Assembly: GCA_021800795.1 (NCBI GenBank)
Contig: JAJYYO010000012.1
Span: 1 to 64,000, forward strand
DNA length: 64,000 nt
Direction: 5' to 3'
DNA from: Pseudomonadota bacterium
GTDB lineage: Bacteria > Pseudomonadota > Gammaproteobacteria > Burkholderiales > Gallionellaceae
The notes below the pieces were generated by a model that was not told the origin of the DNA, did no database searches, and saw only the letters and a program-made list of their open reading frames with translations. Below, one piece after another: positions 51,524 through 60,923 of the stretch (within the stretch, counting starts at the first letter, position 1; each line of letters starts with the position of its first letter). A program made the translations under genes and the position numbers.

Positions 51524-52768
51524 TCAGGCGTGGTTAAACGCCCACCACATCGATAAGGGTACTGCAAACAGATCGGCACCAAATGGCACTATTTCGCGGC
51601 CACTGTACAGTACGATACCTCGCTGAAAAAATTGTGGTTCGGTTTCTTTCAAGTGGCGCAGGCCATTGAAGTCTTTATTTCCTACGTTGTAACTGGCCTT
51701 GACCTCGATGCCCGTTAGCTTGCCCAATCGGTTTTCCAGAATGAAATCGACTTCGGTATTGGATTGTGTGCGGTAGTGCCACAGGGTCAACTGCCTTTCA
51801 GAGAAGGCGAGATGTTTGAGTATTTCGCCCAACACAAAGGTTTCAACTAAACTGCCGGGCAAACCCGCTTCAATGGTCAACCGTTCTGGTGATAGTTCGA
51901 CCAGGTGAGCTAACAGTCCACTATCCGGCAAGAATACCTTGGGGGCTTTTACCAGGCGCTTGCCTAAATTTCGCTCCCACGCCGGCAAGCGATACACCAG
52001 AAACAGGGTTTCCAGCAGGCTGAAATAACGTTTGAGCGTCGTTTGCGGTAACCCGCTGGATCGAGAGATTTCGGCGAAGTTCAGCAGGCTCGCACTGCGA
52101 GTGGACAGCAGTTGAATTAAATTCGGAATTTCAGTCAGTTGCTCAACATTGGCCAAATCACGCACGTCACGTTGCGTGATGGCTTGCAGGTAGCTGTTAA
52201 ACCATGCTGCTCGCCGCCGCGGTGAACTGCGACTAACCACTTCCGGGTATCCGCCACACAGCAATTTTGCTATCAGTTGTATGCGGTCACATGGAGATAT
52301 CACCAATGCGTTCATTGGCCCGTCAAATAGCCAGTCGACGAGATTGACGGTTGGTGCACCCGCTATTTCAGCATTCGACAATGGCCAAAGCGATAATATT
52401 TCCATGCGCCCCGCAAGTGAATCGGCGATGCCGGGCAACAGCAGTACATTAGCCGAACCCGTCAGCAAAAATCGCCCGGGGCTGCGATCACGGTCTACAG
52501 ATGCTTTAATGGCGAGGAAAAGTTCTGGTACGCGCTGCACCTCATCCAGAGTGACCGGGCCGCTGAAGCCTGCAATAAATCCATCAGGATCACCCTTGGC
52601 AGCGGCCAGCGTAACGTGATCATCCAGCGTTAAATAGCGGCGGTTATTGTCAGTAGACAGCGATTGGGTCAGTGTGCTTTTGCCGGTCTGACGCGCACCA
52701 TTCAGCAATACGACTGGCGTGTCTGCGAGTGCCTCATTGAGCAACGGGAGAATATGTCTGGTATACAT
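51524..52768 (-). CDS. AAA+ ATPase with DUF4143
   Basis: 414 residues from MYTRHILPLL. The N-terminal AAA_14 ATPase has LLNGARQTGKSTLTQSL, TLDEVQRVPELF and LLTGSANVLLL; the C-terminal DUF4143 part carries a PD-(D/E)xK-like core (NTEVDFILENRLGKLTGIEVKAS). Such ATPases are widespread in archaea and bacteria, often near mobile DNA. The exact role is unknown, with proposals of nuclease-linked defence or repair. An in-frame ATG at 52801 adds 11 residues but overlaps a palindrome. Directly next to an IS110 relic. Confidence 0.85.
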   Translation of the reverse strand: MYTRHILPLLNEALADTPVVLLNGARQTGKSTLTQSLSTDNNRRYLTLDDHVTLAAAKGDPDGFIAGFSGPVTLDEVQRVPELFLAIKASVDRDRSPGRFLLTGSANVLLLPGIADSLAGRMEILSLWPLSNAEIAGAPTVNLVDWLFDGPMNALVISPCDRIQLIAKLLCGGYPEVVSRSSPRRRAAWFNSYLQAITQRDVRDLANVEQLTEIPNLIQLLSTRSASLLNFAEISRSSGLPQTTLKRYFSLLETLFLVYRLPAWERNLGKRLVKAPKVFLPDSGLLAHLVELSPERLTIEAGLPGSLVETFVLGEILKHLAFSERQLTLWHYRTQSNTEVDFILENRLGKLTGIEVKASYNVGNKDFNGLRHLKETEPQFFQRGIVLYSGREIVPFGADLFAVPLSMWWAFNHA

Positions 52769-52786
52769 GCCGGAATTATATCCGAC

Positions 52787-52815
52787 GATAATCATCCGCA
52801 CAATGGATGATTATC
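52787..52815. promoter_or_regulatory. Perfect palindrome upstream of the AAA/DUF4143 gene
   Basis: GATAATCATCC (52787-52797) and GGATGATTATC (52805-52815) are exact 11-base arms with a 7-base spacer, lying 19 bases before the start codon. Could be an operator or a hairpin in the leader. The following 53 kb side gap (52816-53060) shows no gene; an IS30-like GATTCAACTCTGAAGTGCAAC stretch at about 52909 is a possible relic. Confidence 0.5.
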
Positions 52816-53060
52816 AGCCTAAAAATAGCCTTGTTTTATGCGTCAGATAGGCGAGAGGTAGTGCAGGCGTACAACGACATCATGAATATTCAGGTTTAAT
52901 GTAAGGCGGATTCAACTCTGAAGTGCAACAACTGGGGATTTCAGTCTGTATTTCAAACCCCCCGGTTTTAGCTTCTGGTTGTTTGGTTTCTGCCGGTTTG
53001 TACGATCAGTCACTTCCCTGCGAACGATTTCCAGATTCGGGCGATAGGGTTATGTTCTCA

Positions 53061-54605
53061 TTAACAGGAAGAATCTGAGAGATTTTGCAGTGCGACGCGG
53101 TCAATTTTACCATTTGCGTTCTTAGGTAACAAATCCAGAGCGATCACATGACGTGGAAGCATATAGGGTGGCACGATGGCGGAAATTTTGCGACGCAACT
53201 CCTCCGAGGGTTGTGGTGTGCTCATGGCGGCGAAAGCAATAATCTCCCCCAGTCCATTCCCAAGTTTCTGGTAGATAACGGCACATTCCTTTATTTCTGG
53301 TAATGTGCCAATTGCAGCTTCGATTTCTTCAAGTTCAATGCGATAACCCATGTGTTTGATTTGAAAGTCAGCTCGCCCCTTAAAATGCAGCCAGCCGTGA
53401 CCGTCTCTGCGCACAAGATCCCCTGAACGATAGCCAACATCAGCGTAGAGAGAATGTAACGGATTTTGGATAAATGCTTTGGTCGTGCGTTCTGTATCGT
53501 TGTAGTAGCCGAGCCCTACTTGTGGGCCGCGCAGAAAAAGCTCCCCAAAGTCAGGGTCTGTTTGGTCTGCCGCTAATATTTCATATTCGAAGTTCGGTGC
53601 CAGCAAGCCGAGCGGAGCAAGGCTTTGCATATCGTCGAAATCGGAACTACTGATTGTGTGTGCGGAACAAATGCAGGTACATTCGGTAGGGCCGTATACA
53701 TTTTCCAATGTTACGCGTGCATTGAATAAAGTATAAAGCTGATATAACTTAGCTTTTGGAAAGCCTTCGCCCCCGAAAATAATCGTGCGGATTGTCGGGA
53801 AATCTTGTTTAGTCAGCGCGCGCGTTGTCAGAAGATAAACGAGCAGCGACGGTACCGAGAACCAGATGGTGCAGGCAGCATCATTAATGAATCGAACGAG
53901 TTGGCGAGTGTCTCGTACTTCAGCCGATGTAAAAGGTGCCAGCGTTGCACCGGAGAAAATGGCCGAGTAAAAGTCAAAGACAGAATTGTCGAAATAAATT
54001 GGATTGACATTTGAAAGTACATCGCCCGGTGTGATAGCGAAACGATCCCGAGCCCAGGCGGTAAACCATAACAGGTTTGCATGGGACATGACTGCCCCCT
54101 TGGGCGTACCTGTAGGGCCGGAAGTGAACATAATATAGGCTGGTGACCCACCGCCGATTGTGTGGCAATCTGAAAGCGGCTCGTCCACTGTTGAAGCTTG
54201 CATATCACGCAGGTGCAAAGCATTATGGAAACCCTCGGCATCCAGGTCGGTAGCGAAAGGCATCTTCTGAAAAGCATTGATAATCACGCTCGGCTGGCAG
54301 GTGCTGAGAATTTTGCGCAGCCGCTCCCAGGGACTATCCGGGTCAAGATTGGTGTAGATAATGCCGAGTCGAAGACAGGCAAGCATAGCCGCAAAAGCGG
54401 CGAGCGACTTGTCGTGAAACATGGCTGCTACTTGGCCATGACGAATACCCTTTGCGCATAAAACGCCGGCGATGCGATCCGCCAGTTGGTTCAACTCGCG
54501 ATAGGTGATACGCTCTCCCGTGGCAGGATAGATCAACGCGATTCGGTCTGCGTGTCTATGTGCTATTTCCTGGAAAGCGATACCAAGATTCGGGACAAAA
54601 GCCAT
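53061..54605 (-). CDS. Adenylate-forming acyl- or aminoacyl-AMP ligase
   Basis: 514 residues of the ANL superfamily. A3 motif TSGPTGTPKGAVMSH, A5 VYGPTECTC, A8 region YRSGDLVRRDGHGWLHFKGR, A10 NGKIDR with the catalytic Lys. The sequence pattern (RITYRELNQLADRIAGVL) is closest to amino-acid-activating NRPS-type A domains and DltA-like enzymes. No carrier protein or condensation domain is adjacent, so the acceptor is unknown. It is followed by the SDR gene upstream and lies in the IS-rich zone. Confidence 0.88.
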   Translation of the reverse strand: MAFVPNLGIAFQEIAHRHADRIALIYPATGERITYRELNQLADRIAGVLCAKGIRHGQVAAMFHDKSLAAFAAMLACLRLGIIYTNLDPDSPWERLRKILSTCQPSVIINAFQKMPFATDLDAEGFHNALHLRDMQASTVDEPLSDCHTIGGGSPAYIMFTSGPTGTPKGAVMSHANLLWFTAWARDRFAITPGDVLSNVNPIYFDNSVFDFYSAIFSGATLAPFTSAEVRDTRQLVRFINDAACTIWFSVPSLLVYLLTTRALTKQDFPTIRTIIFGGEGFPKAKLYQLYTLFNARVTLENVYGPTECTCICSAHTISSSDFDDMQSLAPLGLLAPNFEYEILAADQTDPDFGELFLRGPQVGLGYYNDTERTTKAFIQNPLHSLYADVGYRSGDLVRRDGHGWLHFKGRADFQIKHMGYRIELEEIEAAIGTLPEIKECAVIYQKLGNGLGEIIAFAAMSTPQPSEELRRKISAIVPPYMLPRHVIALDLLPKNANGKIDRVALQNLSDSSC

Positions 54606-54619
54606 ATATAGTTTGCTGG

Positions 54620-55348
54620 TTAAATCACCAGGCCGCCATCTACCTCAAGCACGGTGCCGGTGAGGTAGTCGTTTTCGATGATGTGGCGGGCGGCCAGATA
54701 GATGCTCTCCAAATCACCCAGTCGACGCAAAGGGATTTGCTGCTGTAGCCGCGTAATCGCAGCTTCGCTAAGCGCGGCTCGCGTGGATGGTGTATCTATA
54801 AAACCGGGTGCGATTGCAGCGAAGCGCAACCCCATTCCGCCCAACTCTTTCGCCCAGGTGCGGGTCAGCGCGTTTACGCCAGCCTTGGCGGCAGAGTAAG
54901 CGGACTGTCCCGGATTCCCATTGGCTGAAATGGAACTAATGGATATAACTATACCCTTGGTTCGCTTCGCAAGCATGCGATCCACGACACGGCTGGTGAC
55001 GAAAAAAACAGAATCAAGATTGGCAGACATCACGTGCCGCCATGATTCTCGCGAATGCGATCGCTCCCCTCTTGAAAGCATATTTACCAGCGGTTCGCTG
55101 TGTATGATGCCGGCATTGTTGATGAGTACATCAGGTTCAAAGCCGCTGTCAAAGATTGCTTGGATTGCGGCGTCCACGGCGACAGGGTCTGTTACATCAC
55201 AGGCCCATGCTTTAATCCGCCCGTTCGATGCTTCACGAAGTTCGCTGCAGCGAGTCTCGTCCACCTCCAATACATGAACTTCGGCAGACTCAGATACCGT
55301 AAGCGCGCCATAAACCGCAGTCTTGTTACCTGAACTGAATTTCCGCAT
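54620..55348 (-). CDS. Short-chain dehydrogenase lacking the glycine-rich cofactor loop
   Basis: 242 residues from MRKFSSGNKTAV. SDR fold with NNAG (LINNAGIIHSE), catalytic Ser (VISISSISANG) and YSAAKAG, ending LTGTVLEVDGGLVI like FabG. The N-terminal TGxxxGIG nucleotide-binding loop is missing: the sequence reads AVYGALTVSESAEVHV, about eight residues shorter than FabG. That points to an inactivating deletion or to a non-cofactor-binding homologue. It lies 14 bases from the adenylate-forming ligase and next to an IS66 gene. Confidence 0.75.
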   Translation of the reverse strand: MRKFSSGNKTAVYGALTVSESAEVHVLEVDETRCSELREASNGRIKAWACDVTDPVAVDAAIQAIFDSGFEPDVLINNAGIIHSEPLVNMLSRGERSHSRESWRHVMSANLDSVFFVTSRVVDRMLAKRTKGIVISISSISANGNPGQSAYSAAKAGVNALTRTWAKELGGMGLRFAAIAPGFIDTPSTRAALSEAAITRLQQQIPLRRLGDLESIYLAARHIIENDYLTGTVLEVDGGLVI

Positions 55349-55372
55349 GATTTCGGCCTTCAATTATGAGGG

Positions 55373-55672
55373 GTGGCAATGATGCAAATGGGAGCAGAAT
55401 TTTGGATGGCGCATGTGGCGTCGAGCCAGTTGGAAACGATTCCGGCAAGTGAATATGCGAAGCGGAACGGCCTTGCCGTGAAATCGCTATATTACTGGCG
55501 GCGCAAGTTGAACAAATCCGATAAGGCAGACGCACCACCGCAGGTCAGTAAATTTGTTGCGCTGCGCATCGCGCCGGGTGGATCCCGCACAAACAACTGC
55601 ACACTGGTGTTGCCGTCCGGCCTGCGTCTGGAAATGAATCACCCCGGTTTTCGTGGAGGCCAGTTGGTTTAA
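55373..55672 (+). CDS. IS66 accessory protein TnpA (remnant element)
   Basis: 99 residues with EFWMAHVASSQLETIPASEYAK and SLYYWRRKLNK, the pattern of IS66-family TnpA proteins. The partner tnpB and tnpC genes are absent: the sequence changes to IS3-type DNA at its stop codon. Likely a truncated IS66 copy, part of whose DNA was replaced or interrupted. Confidence 0.75.
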   Translation: MAMMQMGAEFWMAHVASSQLETIPASEYAKRNGLAVKSLYYWRRKLNKSDKADAPPQVSKFVALRIAPGGSRTNNCTLVLPSGLRLEMNHPGFRGGQLV

Positions 55673-56590
55673 GTAATGTTGGCAGATTCCGCATTGGCTA
55701 ACTGCCGGTAGTATTGTGCCTCAGCTTCGGCCGGAGGTATATAACCGATAGGCTCTAGCAGACGCTGATTGTTGAACCAGTGCACCCATTCCATTGTGGC
55801 AAACTCCAGAAACTCACGGCTTTTCCAGGGGCCGCGTTTGTGGATCAATTCTGTCTTGTATAGACCATTGATTGTTTCGGCAAGCGCATTATCGTAGCTG
55901 TCGCCACGGCTTCCCACGGACGGTTCGATACCTGCCTCGGCCAGCCGCTCGGTGTAACGAATCGAGACATATTGCGAGCCTCTGTCGCTGTGGTGTATCA
56001 AGCTACCAAGCTACCAAGCGCCGGCTGCCTGGCATACAACGCTTGCTCCAGCGCATCCAGCACGAAGTCGGTATGCATGCTGGAACTGATCTGCCAACCC
56101 ACGATATACCGGGCGAATACGTCGATCACAAAGGCTACATACAGCCAGCCCTGCCAGGTGGAAACGTATGTGAAATCAGACACCCACAGCTGATTGGGAC
56201 GATCGGCCTTGAACTGTCTATTCACGCGATCCAGCGGACAAGGCAGCGCCTTGTCTGGCACCGTAGTGCGAACCGTCTTGCCGCGCCTGGCACCCTCCAA
56301 GCCCAAGCGCTTCATGAGCCGTTCTACCGTGCAGCGGGCGATGATGACTCCTTCACGCTTCATTTGCCGCCAGACTTTCTTTGCGCCATAGACCTGCATG
56401 TTGACGTCCCACACCCGCCTGATCTTGGGCATCAACACTTCATCATGCAAGGCGCGTGTACAGCGCAGTGACGGATCGCGCGTCTCAGCCGCATAACGCC
56501 AGTACCCGGACGGGGCGATCTGCAGTGCCTTGCAGATCGGCTCGACCCCGTAGGTGGCGCGATGCTGGTCGACAAACGACCTCAGGATTT
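55669..56590 (-). pseudogene. IS3-family transposase OrfB, broken by an 8-base duplication
   Basis: The DDE integrase domain is present in two frames: residues with ALHDEVLMPKIRRVWDV and NQLWVSDFTYVSTWQGWLYVAFVIDVFARYIVGW, then HSDRGSQYVSIRYTERLAEAGI and DNALAETINGLYKTEL. The frame breaks near 56000 where the 8-base unit CTACCAAG is tandemly duplicated; removing one copy restores ...PALGSLIHHSDRGSQ. OrfB begins in the -1 frame relative to OrfA, as usual in IS3. Recent inactivation is likely because all else is intact. Confidence 0.9.
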
Positions 56591-56905
56591 GAGTTTGCGG
56601 TCGAGCTCCGCCTGGGCAAAAAAAGCGCTGGCCAGTTTCAGTATCTCATTGGCGCGGCGCAATTCCTTTACCTCGCGCTCCAGCGCCTTGATGCGATCGC
56701 GTTCAGCTTGCGTTACGCCATCGCGCAGACCGACTTCCACTTCATGTTTGCATACCCAGTCATGCAGTGTTTGTGGCACGCATCCGATCTTCGGGGCAAT
56801 CGATTCGATGGCTGCCCACTGCGACGGATATTCGTTGCGGTGCTCTTGCACCATGCGAACTGCTCGTTCGCGTATTTCAGGGGAATATTTGTTCGATTTC
56901 TTCAT
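56582..56905 (-). CDS. IS3-family transposase OrfA
   Basis: 107 residues with an N-terminal helix-turn-helix ([40 protein letters not shown]) and a leucine-zipper tail ([26 protein letters not shown]), the standard IS3 OrfA layout. It overlaps OrfB in a different frame. The element spans roughly 55670-56940; exact ends could not be fixed. Confidence 0.92.
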   Translation of the reverse strand: MKKSNKYSPEIRERAVRMVQEHRNEYPSQWAAIESIAPKIGCVPQTLHDWVCKHEVEVGLRDGVTQAERDRIKALEREVKELRRANEILKLASAFFAQAELDRKLKS

Positions 56906-57486
56906 GGTGGCTCCATTCTCTCAAATGTTGGAGCCTCCTCAAAATCCGGGGCGATTCAAAACTAAAGCCCCCGGCTTTGCCGGGGGATACTTACTGAGGC
57001 AATTCGGTCAGTTCCATTACCGCTCCTTTCGATTTACAATCGTATGCGGAAGGTGACGGATGCCAGAACTGAAAGTGCCTGAAGGCGATAACTTGCCGAC
57101 GGCCTGTTTAACGTGCGCTCTCTATGGAAGTAATCCGGGATTCGAGTCAGTTCGGCGGGTCACGTTAGATTTCGGGGTGGAACCGCCAAAATTTTGCGCG
57201 ACCTCTAACCGCCATCTTCCAGCCCGAATTCTCTTTCATCATCAGGGGTGGCTGCAACTGCAATGCCCGTTAGATGAAAGCGACACCTTCCATCTTGGCA
57301 CTTTTTAGGCCGCTTGCGGCAACTTAACCGCACCTTCGGGACGGGGAAGTCCCTTTCATTCGTTAGGGCTGTAAGTCAGGAATTGGCGCTAAAAGTAGTG
57401 CCTGATCGGGGTATTGAGGCAAGATGTGATGATCTATAGTTAATTAATCTTTTGGTTTTTATTACTAAACGAATTTTTCTCGGGAA
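56906..57486. other. Gene-poor stretch with one GC hairpin
   Basis: Between the IS3 element and the first glycosyltransferase gene. CCCCCGGC (56968-56975) and GCCGGGGG (56979-56986) make a strong stem-loop with a 3-base loop followed by ATAC, not a T-run. A plus-strand frame from 57060 to 57308 lacks recognisable protein character and is not called. The last 100 bases become AT-rich (57430-57486), fitting a promoter for the next gene. Confidence 0.5.
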
Positions 57487-57501
57487 TTGGGAAGTTATGC
57501 A

Positions 57502-58530
57502 ATGACACATGATCAATTGAAGCTTCTCCTGGAGCAGATTAAAAATCCAAATAAAAGAAATTGGATTCTCATGGTTCCGAATTCATTAGGCGAGACTGTG
57601 GCCGTATGTGGATTGGCAGATAGTTTTGTAAAAACCCATGGGCATGGAATTACATTGGTTATACCTGAGTCCCACGCATTTATTCCGGAATGTTACCCCA
57701 ATACTTTCGACAGAGTCGTTTATCTTCACTTGGAGGTCATGAGGCAATTTAGCGTAACGGGTTTTATTCCGCATAATTTTTTTAGCGTTGATTTTCCTTT
57801 TAATACCTGGCCGAAGCAAAATGGCGATGGCAGGGCGTTCGAGCTTCATGAGATATGGATTGATTCTTTGGGTTATTCAGGGTTAAGTTTTTTGGATTTG
57901 TATAGGTATGTATTGCGATTAGATTGGAAAGCCAAGTTTACTGCGGCAAAAATACCTGATAAATCATACAGCGAGGCCAATAAAATAATTGGCAATTTGA
58001 ATATTAAACGCAATAAAACGGTTGTTCTTTTTGTTGGAAATAATTCAAATAAGCCTTCTCCGGCTTATCTTTGGGCACAAATAGCTAAGCTCTATTTTGA
58101 AAAAGGATATGACGTTATAGTTAATAAATACGGTGCCATGCTCCTTCCCGAGGGCCTTTCAATACCTGAAGCTAAAATTGTCGATATACCATTGGATATG
58201 GCAATCCCTATTTGTGAATATGCCGGAAATGTGGTGTCGGGTGCTAATGGTTTTATTTTTTTAGCCTTGGCAGCAAATATGGATTGCAACATGAACGTAT
58301 TATTGTCAAATGAGGTTTGTTATGACTACAGTAATTTTTTGTATAAAGAAATGAACTATATGTCCGGGTGCTACCAGTTGGTAACCCCGGAATTAACATG
58401 CAATGCAAAAAAACTAAGGGAGTGGATTATTCCGAAGCAACATGACTGTCTTATATTAGATGAAATAGCCCATGGCATAGTGTTCGATGTTAATAACAAA
58501 CATGCAATCACTAAAACTGTTAAAAATTAA
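57502..58530 (+). CDS. GT9-like glycosyltransferase, AT-rich
   Basis: 342 residues from MTHDQLKLLLEQ. The N-terminus NWILMVPNSLGETVAVCGLADSF and the later VVLFVGNNSNKPSPAYLWAQIAKLYFEKGYDVIV plus VVSGANGFIFLALAANM follow the two Rossmann halves of heptosyltransferase-like GT9 enzymes, though the resemblance is weak. The coding sequence is markedly richer in A/T than its neighbours, with many ATA and AAT codons, suggesting transfer. A GGGAAG ribosome site precedes the ATG at 57502; TTG at 57487 is an unlikely alternative. First gene of the terminal cluster. Confidence 0.65.
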   Translation: MTHDQLKLLLEQIKNPNKRNWILMVPNSLGETVAVCGLADSFVKTHGHGITLVIPESHAFIPECYPNTFDRVVYLHLEVMRQFSVTGFIPHNFFSVDFPFNTWPKQNGDGRAFELHEIWIDSLGYSGLSFLDLYRYVLRLDWKAKFTAAKIPDKSYSEANKIIGNLNIKRNKTVVLFVGNNSNKPSPAYLWAQIAKLYFEKGYDVIVNKYGAMLLPEGLSIPEAKIVDIPLDMAIPICEYAGNVVSGANGFIFLALAANMDCNMNVLLSNEVCYDYSNFLYKEMNYMSGCYQLVTPELTCNAKKLREWIIPKQHDCLILDEIAHGIVFDVNNKHAITKTVKN

Positions 58531-58760
58531 TTGATGAATCATTTTTTAATGTGTTTTCAAGTCATTTTTGACCATCGATATAATATGTTAGACGCACAAT
58601 TAAAAACTGTGGGCAATGTTTTTTTAAAAACTGGCGATGCTGCACAAAGTTTAGTAAGAGTTATTGCGGTTGCCACCGTTGAATTTATAGTCTTGGAGGA
58701 AGTGCTTACCAAAAACTGATTTAGACAATCGCAATTACATGCTCGAAGAGGATATGCCTT

Positions 58761-59912
58761 ATGATTTTGTCTCAGCTTCAATTACCCGATTCTTTGAACT
58801 ATGTTGGTGTATTTCTTACTCTCGAGTGCAACTTGGGTTGTAGTTACTGCATCAATGATCCCGAGCAAACAGGGCAACGGGGAGCGCTGTTTCCGATCAA
58901 GGTGAAGCAGCAGCGTAACAGCTTGACGCCAGCCGAATGGGTGAAGGCGCTGAACCGCATTCCCTATCGTCTTGATTTGCCCATTACGTTGCAAGGGGGG
59001 GAACCTATGCTCTACTGGAAGGGCCGGGGGCTTGGTATGATACTGTCCGAAACTCCCCATTACTTTGATCTGCTGACTAATTTTGCACTGAAACCAGAAG
59101 TGTTTGCCAGCAACCTGAACGGGCAGCAAGCCAAACTTCAGCGGGATGCGCCTTATCCTTCGATACGCATCAGTTACCATGCAGATGAGATGAACCGAAC
59201 CTGGCACGGAGATGGTTTTACGGAACTGGTGAATCGCTGTACAGCGCTTGCCGATCACGGCTTCAAGGTTTCGCCCAGCAAGGCCGAGAGCGATGTGGGT
59301 ATCTACATGGTGGCCCATCCCCAGAATCGCGTGACAACCGAGATGGAAGCTGTTTATGCAGGGCGGGTGCCTTTTGAAACCAAGGAGTTTCTGGGGGTCG
59401 ATGAGGGCGTGCTTCACGGCCATTACCTCTATCCGTTTTCTACCGATCTGATAGCTTCAGGTATACATCCGCAGACTTTGAGTTGCGAATGCAGAACGAC
59501 CGAGTTATTGCTCGATCCACTGGGTTTCGTCTGGGGCTGTCACTATTATCTCTATCAAAGCTGGGTTGAGGGTGGGCCTGTCAGACAGTTCGAGGCGCTG
59601 GAAGCGCAAGGTTTCAGGTTCTCGGAATGGGGAGTAAAAATTTTCAAGGGTCATAAACTGGTGCCTGTCGGTCATATACTGGACCCTGAATTTTCCATGG
59701 CCGATCTGGAAGTTTTTCGCAGCTGTTACCATTATGGTCGCTGCATTGGTTGTGATACCAAAGTCAAGAATAATCGTTTTCAGAGTTATTACGACAAGGG
59801 TATTGCACATACCTCAGTCAATATACGCAACATCCAGATGCCGGAAAGTCTTTTTGACAAGATTGATAATCTGGAACAGGCGCGCCAATTTTTTAAACCC
59901 TCGGCCAGTTAG
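58761..59912 (+). CDS. Radical SAM protein, cluster gene A
   Basis: 383 residues. The FLTLECNLGCSYCIND segment gives the CxxxCxxC [4Fe-4S]/SAM site (Cys at about 24, 28, 31), followed by LQGGEPMLYW, the conserved GGEP. The C-terminal part has CECRTTELLLDPLGFVWGC and YHYGRCIGCDTK, cysteine clusters suggesting auxiliary SPASM-like iron-sulfur sites. Substrate unknown. It is 231 bases after the first glycosyltransferase and 6 bases before the second, so it belongs to this operon. Confidence 0.88.
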   Translation: MILSQLQLPDSLNYVGVFLTLECNLGCSYCINDPEQTGQRGALFPIKVKQQRNSLTPAEWVKALNRIPYRLDLPITLQGGEPMLYWKGRGLGMILSETPHYFDLLTNFALKPEVFASNLNGQQAKLQRDAPYPSIRISYHADEMNRTWHGDGFTELVNRCTALADHGFKVSPSKAESDVGIYMVAHPQNRVTTEMEAVYAGRVPFETKEFLGVDEGVLHGHYLYPFSTDLIASGIHPQTLSCECRTTELLLDPLGFVWGCHYYLYQSWVEGGPVRQFEALEAQGFRFSEWGVKIFKGHKLVPVGHILDPEFSMADLEVFRSCYHYGRCIGCDTKVKNNRFQSYYDKGIAHTSVNIRNIQMPESLFDKIDNLEQARQFFKPSAS

Positions 59913-59918
59913 AAAGAC

Positions 59919-60923
59919 ATGCATACGCCCATCCCAGTTGCAGCCGTTATAGACGATAAACGCAAACGCGTTCTCATTATCAAGCCAGGCTACAGCGAAA
60001 CGCTGGATTCTGATGACAGTGGTGTTGTCAGCCTGGGCGATATTTTGCGAACTACTGTGATTCTTCATTTATTCCCGCCTGATCATTATCATGTCACCTG
60101 GCTAACCGATAAGAAAGGCATTCCGTTACTGAAGGGTAATCCCCATATTCATCGCTTGCTGGCGGTAAATTCTTTTACTCCGCACCTGTTGCTTTCAGAA
60201 TGGTTTGACATTGTCGTTAATTTTGAGAAAGAGCCTGGCATTTGCGCTGTGTCTGACCGCATCCCGGCATGGAGGCGGTATGGCTTCAGGCTCGATCCGC
60301 AATCACATTCTGCTGTTGCTTATGATTACTCGGATGAGGCGCTGAGTTTTACCACGGATTCAATGGCAAAACGCAAAAAGGAAAAGTCATGGTCTGATAT
60401 TCTTTTTGAGATGCTGGGGTATAAATACACGGGGCAGCCCTATTTGCTGGGTTACCTCCCCAAAGCCACAATCCGCTACGATGTGGGTTTGAATCACCTG
60501 ATAGGCAAGAAATTCCCGCTCAAGCGCTGGCCTGAAGAGAACTGGGAAAACCTGCATGAGACACTGTCACCGCAATATTCGGTTTGCTGGCAGCAGGGTA
60601 ATAATGACATTGAGGATTATATCGAATGGATCGCCAGTTGCCGTGTGCTGGTCACCAACGATTCGCTTGGTCTGCATATCGCCCTGGCCTTGGGCAAGCC
60701 CGTGGTGGCACTTTTTGGCCCTACCATTTCCACTGAAGTTGCCGGAAAAAATCTGGTTAAACTGATGCCGCCGCTCAATTGGGATTGCATCCCCTGTATG
60801 GAAACGCACTGCCATCGCAATGATCCGTGCATTGCACATATTTCGGTGGAAAGTGTGCGTAAGGCTATTTGCGATCTGCTGGATGAGCAGAGCCTTTTTG
60901 CTGCGCAGGAATTATCATCATGA
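59919..60923 (+). CDS. GT9-family (heptosyltransferase-like) glycosyltransferase
   Basis: 334 residues. RVLIIKPGYSETL at the start and the C-terminal WIASCRVLVTNDSLGLHIALALGKPVVALFGPT are the GT9 signature (nucleotide-sugar site). Extra cysteines appear in NWDCIPCMETHCHRNDPC. GT9 enzymes add sugars such as heptose to lipopolysaccharide from the cytosolic face. The stop overlaps the E1 alpha start by four bases. Confidence 0.88.
   Translation: MHTPIPVAAVIDDKRKRVLIIKPGYSETLDSDDSGVVSLGDILRTTVILHLFPPDHYHVTWLTDKKGIPLLKGNPHIHRLLAVNSFTPHLLLSEWFDIVVNFEKEPGICAVSDRIPAWRRYGFRLDPQSHSAVAYDYSDEALSFTTDSMAKRKKEKSWSDILFEMLGYKYTGQPYLLGYLPKATIRYDVGLNHLIGKKFPLKRWPEENWENLHETLSPQYSVCWQQGNNDIEDYIEWIASCRVLVTNDSLGLHIALALGKPVVALFGPTISTEVAGKNLVKLMPPLNWDCIPCMETHCHRNDPCIAHISVESVRKAICDLLDEQSLFAAQELSS

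Noticed and set aside
52905..52940. IS30-like terminal repeat
   Set aside because: One short stretch only, with no transposase or opposite end visible.
57060..57308. 82-codon plus-strand open frame with three cysteines
   Set aside because: No ribosome site, no recognisable fold and composition like non-coding sequence beside insertion elements.
58531..58719. 62-codon frame directly after the first glycosyltransferase
   Set aside because: AT-rich and low-complexity without a clear ribosome site or family resemblance; could be real but cannot be supported.
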